Assembly: GCA_017479935.1 (NCBI GenBank)
Contig: JAFVBO010000029.1
Location: 1-64,000 of the forward strand
Reading direction: 5' to 3'
Length of the DNA stretch: 64,000 nucleotides
Origin: Lachnospiraceae bacterium
GTDB taxonomy: Bacteria; Bacillota; Clostridia; Lachnospirales; Lachnospiraceae
The stretch's first letter is position 1; the number at the start of each line of letters is the position of its first letter. A program made the position numbers and the translations under genes. A model generated the notes under the pieces. It did no database searches. It was not told where the DNA came from and worked only from the letters and a program-made list of their open reading frames with translations. This document shows positions 60,054 through 64,000 of this stretch, in pieces.

Positions 60054-61118
60054 TTACATTGGTTTTAACGTTTTGTCTATCCTCTCTTTATTCAGACCTT
60101 CTCCGATGACGATGATCACATCCTGCCCGCTTGCAACCGGCCGGATCTCGCGGTTCTGGTGCGTCAGATTGATCTCAATCCACTTGCCTTCCTCGTCCCG
60201 GCAGAACCCTTTGATCCGAAAGATATGCCCGCAGCCCTCATCCGTCAAAAGAGTCTCGATCCGTCTGATCAGTTCTTCTTTTTTAAGCCCCAGGTCCAGA
60301 TAGTACTCCGTCTCGAAATCATTGTCCCGGTCCACCGGAAGCTTTTTGTGGTGCTCCTGTACGTATCCGCAGGAGATGAGCTCCGCAAAATCGGCCTCGC
60401 TTAACTCATCCCAGTTCTTTGCCAGAACCGTATCTGAAGCAGGCCTAAGGGGTGCCCGGATTATTTTCCCACTCTCGTCCAAATTGCCCTCTGCCTGAGA
60501 GCCACTTTCAGAAAGCTTCTCCTGTACCCGATCAGTACACTCTCCCTGCTTGCAAGGCGCCTGAAAGACCCGCTCGCACCCCACCGCCTTCAGCGCCCGG
60601 TTGACATGCTGGATCACACGGGAAATCGTCTCTTCCGGCACCGTCTGCACCTTGCTTAAGACCACTTTTCCCGCAACCGCCGTCTGTGCCGAAAGCAGGT
60701 ACTCCGCCTGCCCGGACAGATTTTCTTCCAGACCCGCATCCACCACCGCGATCACGTTTCCCACCTCAAACCAACGGTTTAAAGGTTCCTCGCACAGCAC
60801 ATCGAACAGCTCGTCCACGTCGAAGATCCCGGACGGCTCCATCACCACCCGATCGTATCCGCTCATGCCCATGAGGATCAGCTTGGATTTCATGCGCCTG
60901 CGATGGCAGTCGTAATCACAGCCGCCCGCCACCATCTCCAGCTCGCACTTTTCACCCTCCAGCTCCTGCAAGAGCATCATGTCCACATTCACCGCGCCGT
61001 AATCATTTTCCAGGATGCCGATGGACAGCCCCTGATCTAAAAGATAGCGCGCATATTTCTTCAAAAAAGTCGTTTTTCCGGAGCCTAAAAACCCCGTAAT
61101 CAAATCAATCGGTATCAT
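60054..61118 (-). CDS. CobW/COG0523-family GTPase, divergent
   Basis: A 354-residue G3E GTPase. The Walker A loop GFLGSGKTTFL is at residues 9-19. COG0523 proteins insert metals or supply metallo-enzymes, and usually carry a CxCC metal motif; here the equivalent is GGCDYDCHRRR. The usual NKxD guanine-specificity motif reads SKVQ. A Cys-rich, low-conservation linker (about 190-240) precedes the C-terminal CobW domain. It is followed by the small membrane protein gene. The metal and client are unknown. Confidence 0.82.
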   Translation of the reverse strand: MIPIDLITGFLGSGKTTFLKKYARYLLDQGLSIGILENDYGAVNVDMMLLQELEGEKCELEMVAGGCDYDCHRRRMKSKLILMGMSGYDRVVMEPSGIFDVDELFDVLCEEPLNRWFEVGNVIAVVDAGLEENLSGQAEYLLSAQTAVAGKVVLSKVQTVPEETISRVIQHVNRALKAVGCERVFQAPCKQGECTDRVQEKLSESGSQAEGNLDESGKIIRAPLRPASDTVLAKNWDELSEADFAELISCGYVQEHHKKLPVDRDNDFETEYYLDLGLKKEELIRRIETLLTDEGCGHIFRIKGFCRDEEGKWIEINLTHQNREIRPVASGQDVIIVIGEGLNKERIDKTLKPM

Positions 61119-61200
61119 CGATTATACAAAAGTCCTCATGCGGCTGCGCCACACCATACGATATCGCGCTCACGCGCTGCTACACAAAACAGGAAGGCCG

Positions 61201-61947
61201 TCACGACTTGCTTGCCTTTTTCTTCCCGTTTCCTCCGGTCTTCCAAAGGACTACCGCCATCAGCCAGGTGGCAAACGCGATAACGGCAAAGACCAGATAG
61301 ATCTTGTCTATACCAAAAATGGTAAAGCCATACCAGTCATTCGTCTCATATCCTTCGCCCACGCCATTGATCAGAATATTTCCCATGTAATACGTGCCAT
61401 ACAAAAGCATGGGGATCACCGCGGTAAAGGTTGCCGGAAAACGAACCCTTGTCTCCGTTCTTTCCAGCAGCACAAATTCCAGAATAGCCAGCACCGGAAC
61501 CGTCAGATGCAGATGCAGATTGGCGCCGGCAAACATCCCCGCGTATCCGAACAGCGGTCCTAAAAAGAGCATCACCGTCAGAAACGTCAGCGTAACGCCC
61601 GTCGTTCCCGCCAGCTTGAGCCCACGCGCCCAGCGCGGCAGCGCATCCTTCCGTCTCATGGCCTTCATCAGCTGTACGGCAAAGATCAGGCTGACAATCG
61701 CCTCAAAGATATTCGACAACACCGTAAAGTATCGCAGGCTTCTAAAGCCCCTTGAGCTAAGGAGCGTTCCGCCTCCCCAGCCAAATAGCATATTGCCCCA
61801 GGCCCAAAATACGATGATCGCAATCGCCAGGTTTACAAGTAGCAAAACGACTCTTCTTCCCGTCGTTGCCACTTTCTTCTCATCCATTCCTGTTGCCTCC
61901 GTCTCCTTGCCGTCCACCTCCATGTTGTCTTCCGTCATGTTGTCCAT
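61201..61947 (-). CDS. Multi-pass membrane protein, FAR-17a/Pr6Pr-like
   Basis: A 248-residue protein with an acidic N-terminal tail (about 1-28) and six hydrophobic segments. RYFTVLSNIFEAI in the second segment and NLHLHLTVPVLAILEF in the fourth resemble the Pr6Pr and FAR-17a/AIG1 families, whose conserved Thr and His act in ester hydrolysis in animal members. The start at 61947 has GAGGAGGACAAGAAA upstream; an ATG 30 bases earlier lies inside the end of aroK. It is probably cotranscribed with aroK. Confidence 0.78.
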   Translation of the reverse strand: MDNMTEDNMEVDGKETEATGMDEKKVATTGRRVVLLLVNLAIAIIVFWAWGNMLFGWGGGTLLSSRGFRSLRYFTVLSNIFEAIVSLIFAVQLMKAMRRKDALPRWARGLKLAGTTGVTLTFLTVMLFLGPLFGYAGMFAGANLHLHLTVPVLAILEFVLLERTETRVRFPATFTAVIPMLLYGTYYMGNILINGVGEGYETNDWYGFTIFGIDKIYLVFAVIAFATWLMAVVLWKTGGNGKKKASKS

Positions 61948-61960
61948 TTTCTTGTCCTCC

Positions 61961-62470
61961 TCAGATTGCATGTCCATTAATCCGTCTGCAGATCTCCTGC
62001 ATGATCTCCTCCTGCGTCTTTCCGGCTTCCTCCACCGTCAGATCCGCCCAGGTTTCATACAAAGGGATCCTCTCCTCGTACAGGTCCCGGAAAGTCTGCC
62101 CGGGTTTGAGCACGACGCCCCGGTCATGGATGTTTCCTAAACGCCGGCAAAGCTCTTCATACTCCGTTTGCAGGTAGACGATCGTGCCAATCTCCTTCAG
62201 CCGCCTCATCCCATTCTCCCGGTAGATCACACTCCCCCCGGTGGCAATGACGGAGTGCTCAGCGCATAGTCCGCCGCAAACCTCCCCCTCAATGGAAAGG
62301 AACGCATCGATCCCGTTTTGCGCAATGATCTCCCAGAGCAGTCTTCTCTCCCTTTTCTGGATCAAGAGATCCGTATCAACGAAATCATAGCCCATCACCT
62401 TGGACAAGATCACACCGATGGTGCTCTTTCCCGATGCCGGCATGCCTATCAAGACAACGTTTTCCTTCAT
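61961..62470 (-). CDS. aroK: Shikimate kinase
   Basis: A 169-residue kinase that phosphorylates shikimate in aromatic amino acid synthesis. IGMPASGKSTIG (8-19) is the P-loop, FVDTDLLIQKRE contains the DxD magnesium/shikimate region, and VIATGGSVIYRENG holds the GGS substrate motif. The start at 62470 follows GGGAAGGGAAAGAACC and gives the normal length. No other aro gene is nearby. Confidence 0.94.
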   Translation of the reverse strand: MKENVVLIGMPASGKSTIGVILSKVMGYDFVDTDLLIQKRERRLLWEIIAQNGIDAFLSIEGEVCGGLCAEHSVIATGGSVIYRENGMRRLKEIGTIVYLQTEYEELCRRLGNIHDRGVVLKPGQTFRDLYEERIPLYETWADLTVEEAGKTQEEIMQEICRRINGHAI

Positions 62471-62613
62471 GGTTCTTTCCCTTCCCGTCTCACCGATGCA
62501 AAGAATATGGGATGCCCTTTGTTTCTTTTTAATTTTACTATACGTTTCCACATTTGGCAAGAACAAGGACGGTCCTTGTTCCCGGTCTGCGTAGCGCACG
62601 GCTCGAAAAAGGC
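62471..62613. other. Intergenic region between aroK and the binding-protein gene
   Basis: No gene is seen. It holds a palindrome GAACAAGGAC-GGTCCTTGTTC (62560-62581), which could act as a terminator-like or regulatory hairpin between the divergent genes. Confidence 0.5.
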
Positions 62614-62641
62614 TTGCAATTCTGTACAGCTGCGCTATAAT
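62614..62641 (+). promoter_or_regulatory. Promoter of the substrate-binding lipoprotein gene
   Basis: TTGCAA (62614-62619), a 16-base spacer and a perfect TATAAT (62636-62641). The leader of about 150 bases holds an ACAAAGAAACTCTTTGT hairpin; no known riboswitch was recognised. Confidence 0.75.
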
Positions 62642-62798
62642 TAGTTTTGCACAAAGAAACTCTTTGTGTTAAGAGTAAATTATGCACTTTAGCTCAAAGA
62701 ACCCTTTCAGGCCCCTCCAACCAAAGTAAAACAGTTCACGCAGGGCGCGCCTGAACACACAGGATCTTGCGGGCAAGGTGCAAAAAAGGAGGAGAAAT

Positions 62799-64000
62799 AT
62801 GAAAAAGCTTGTTTCCATCATTCTGGCAGCAGTCATGTGCCTTTCCATCGCCGCGTGCGGCGGCGGCTCCGGCTCCGGGGCGGGCGGCAACACCCCTCAG
62901 GGCGGGTCTGAGGACGGCGCTACTTTAAGCGCGGTCCAGAAGATCATCGCGGAAGCGGAAGGCATGACCCTCGAAGAGCTGGCGAAGAAGGCCATCGAGG
63001 AATCCAACGGCAAGATGTTCTACGGCGTAGGCAACTCCAGCCGTGGCAAGAGTGCTCTTCCGAAGTTCATCGCGTACTTACAGACTATCGACCCGAATTA
63101 CAACATGACTTTCGAGTGGCAGCAGCCGAAAAACAACAAGATCTTCGATCAGCTGACGGCCGACTCTCAGAAGGACACCGGCACCTTCGCCATGACCCTG
63201 ATCCAGGACGGCAACCAGATTGAAAGCAAAATGGTCAAAACCGGCATCCTGGATACCTTCATCCCGAAGGACTGGGCGGAAGCGAACGGCACCACGGCCG
63301 ACAAATATGAAGGCTACCTGGCTCTGCAGACCTTAAACAAAGTCTTCATGTACAACTGCACCGGTTCCAAGACCTATGACAACGTCTGGGATTTCGTCGC
63401 GGAAGGCGAACACGGTCTGTACATGGACATCGACTCCGAGATCGTCGGCAAGAACTTCCTGTACATGCTCACCCGCGATGATTACGCCACCTGGCTGAAG
63501 GAAGCCTACGACGCTCTTTCCGCTGACGAAAAAGCGTACTTCACCCCTGTGATCGATTCCATGAAGCAGGAAGCCAAGGACCTTGGCCTTGGCGACAACG
63601 GTGCCTACGCCCTCGCCTGGATCAAGCTCTGGGTTGGCAGCTACAACGCCGTAACCGATGACGGCCCGATCTGCACCACCCTGGTGGATGCTTCCGCAAC
63701 TGATCAGTTTGGTCTTCTGGTATACTCCAAGCTTCGCTCCGTGGAAGAGACCGCTTCTTCTTCCGTCAACAACATCCATGTGGCAGCCTATGATGACGGC
63801 TACACCGGCATCGGCGGCTTTGGCTACTGCCATTACCTGTTCGTCACCGACAACAGTCCTCTGCCCTGGACGGCTTGCGCATTCATCGCTTACATGACCT
63901 GCACCGCCGACGGTTTCTCCGCATGGGGCAAGGATATGGGCGGTTACTCCTCGAACCCCAAGGTAGCAGCGGAGAACGAGGCCACCTACAACCACCAGAA
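62799..64000 (+). CDS. ABC-type substrate-binding lipoprotein (cut by the window end)
   Basis: The frame is open from ATG at 62799 to the right edge (400 codons), so the 3' end is missing. A lipoprotein signal peptide ends in LSIAACGGG (lipid-anchored Cys20), followed by a Gly/Ser-rich spacer and a solute-binding fold with FYGVGNSSRGKSALPKFIAYL and a long C-terminal lobe. AAAAAAGGAGGAGAAAT precedes the start. The fold is nearest to family 1 or iron(III)-type binding proteins, but the ligand cannot be told. Permease and ATPase genes are expected just beyond the edge. Confidence 0.85.
   Translation, partial: MKKLVSIILAAVMCLSIAACGGGSGSGAGGNTPQGGSEDGATLSAVQKIIAEAEGMTLEELAKKAIEESNGKMFYGVGNSSRGKSALPKFIAYLQTIDPNYNMTFEWQQPKNNKIFDQLTADSQKDTGTFAMTLIQDGNQIESKMVKTGILDTFIPKDWAEANGTTADKYEGYLALQTLNKVFMYNCTGSKTYDNVWDFVAEGEHGLYMDIDSEIVGKNFLYMLTRDDYATWLKEAYDALSADEKAYFTPVIDSMKQEAKDLGLGDNGAYALAWIKLWVGSYNAVTDDGPICTTLVDASATDQFGLLVYSKLRSVEETASSSVNNIHVAAYDDGYTGIGGFGYCHYLFVTDNSPLPWTACAFIAYMTCTADGFSAWGKDMGGYSSNPKVAAENEATYNHQ

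Overview
The window reads as chromosome of an anaerobic Gram-positive Clostridia bacterium, most likely of the Lachnospiraceae type. This is inferred from AGGAGG ribosome-binding sites, TTGACA/TATAAT-like promoters, a tyrosine T-box, the unbroken S10-spc-alpha ribosomal supercluster, an L17 carrying a lineage-type insertion, a zinc-type S14, trmK-nif3 next to dnaG, sortase and NlpC/P60 envelope proteins, and a thioredoxin reductase of the clostridial type without NADPH motifs. No rRNA, tRNA, prophage, transposase or CRISPR array was seen.

Layout. 0.1-2.3 kb: palindromic repeats and a membrane-linked alpha/beta hydrolase. 2.7-5.2 kb: molybdenum-cofactor genes mobA-moeA-mobB. 5.2-8.6 kb: repeat-rich intergenic DNA around a membrane polysaccharide-deacetylase-like protein. 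8.6-9.9 kb: an unassigned radical SAM protein. 10.0-25.5 kb, minus strand: rpsJ to rplQ with secY, adk, infA and rpoA, read from two tandem promoters near 25.4 kb. 25.6-32.7 kb: a 23S rRNA methyltransferase-like gene, RNase P RNA, and nif3, trmK, dnaG, dgt, a lipoprotein and a VanZ-like gene. 32.9-35.1 kb: an apparent redox operon (glutathione peroxidase, ferredoxin-type thioredoxin reductase, OhrR-like regulator, thioredoxin). 35.2-39.0 kb: GH13 hydrolase, methionine aminopeptidase with SEC-C zinc motif, dihydroorotase. 39.3-45.6 kb: an envelope cluster (SH3 protein, sortase, lipoprotein, SseB-like protein, M15 peptidase, NlpC/P60 hydrolase with a very long Ala/Glu/Arg helix). 45.9-62.5 kb: galK, proA, kdgK, tyrS with T-box, truA, thrH, a threonine-aldolase-like enzyme, a YhcC-type radical SAM protein, a DAK-domain fragment, a TPM/zinc-ribbon membrane protein, an SDR dehydrogenase, a CobW-type GTPase, a FAR-17a-like membrane protein and shikimate kinase. 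The right edge cuts a substrate-binding lipoprotein.

The most unusual content is in the gaps between genes. A foldback element of about 340-356 bp occurs three times (7531-7886, 48861-49202, 49221-49560). Each copy closes with long imperfect inverted arms around two inner hairpins, and paired bases change together between copies. A second structured family occurs at 8145-8269 and 53445-53570. The 8.1 kb copy sits inside another 356 bp foldback, and a 15 bp inverted repeat encloses both neighbouring foldbacks (7492-8416). Modular hairpin repeats lie at 5.4-5.7 kb, and short tandem duplications sit at or next to the stop codons of moeA, pyrC, galK and proA. These are the best candidates for an undescribed structured RNA or non-autonomous mobile element. 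The rest is mostly conserved housekeeping.
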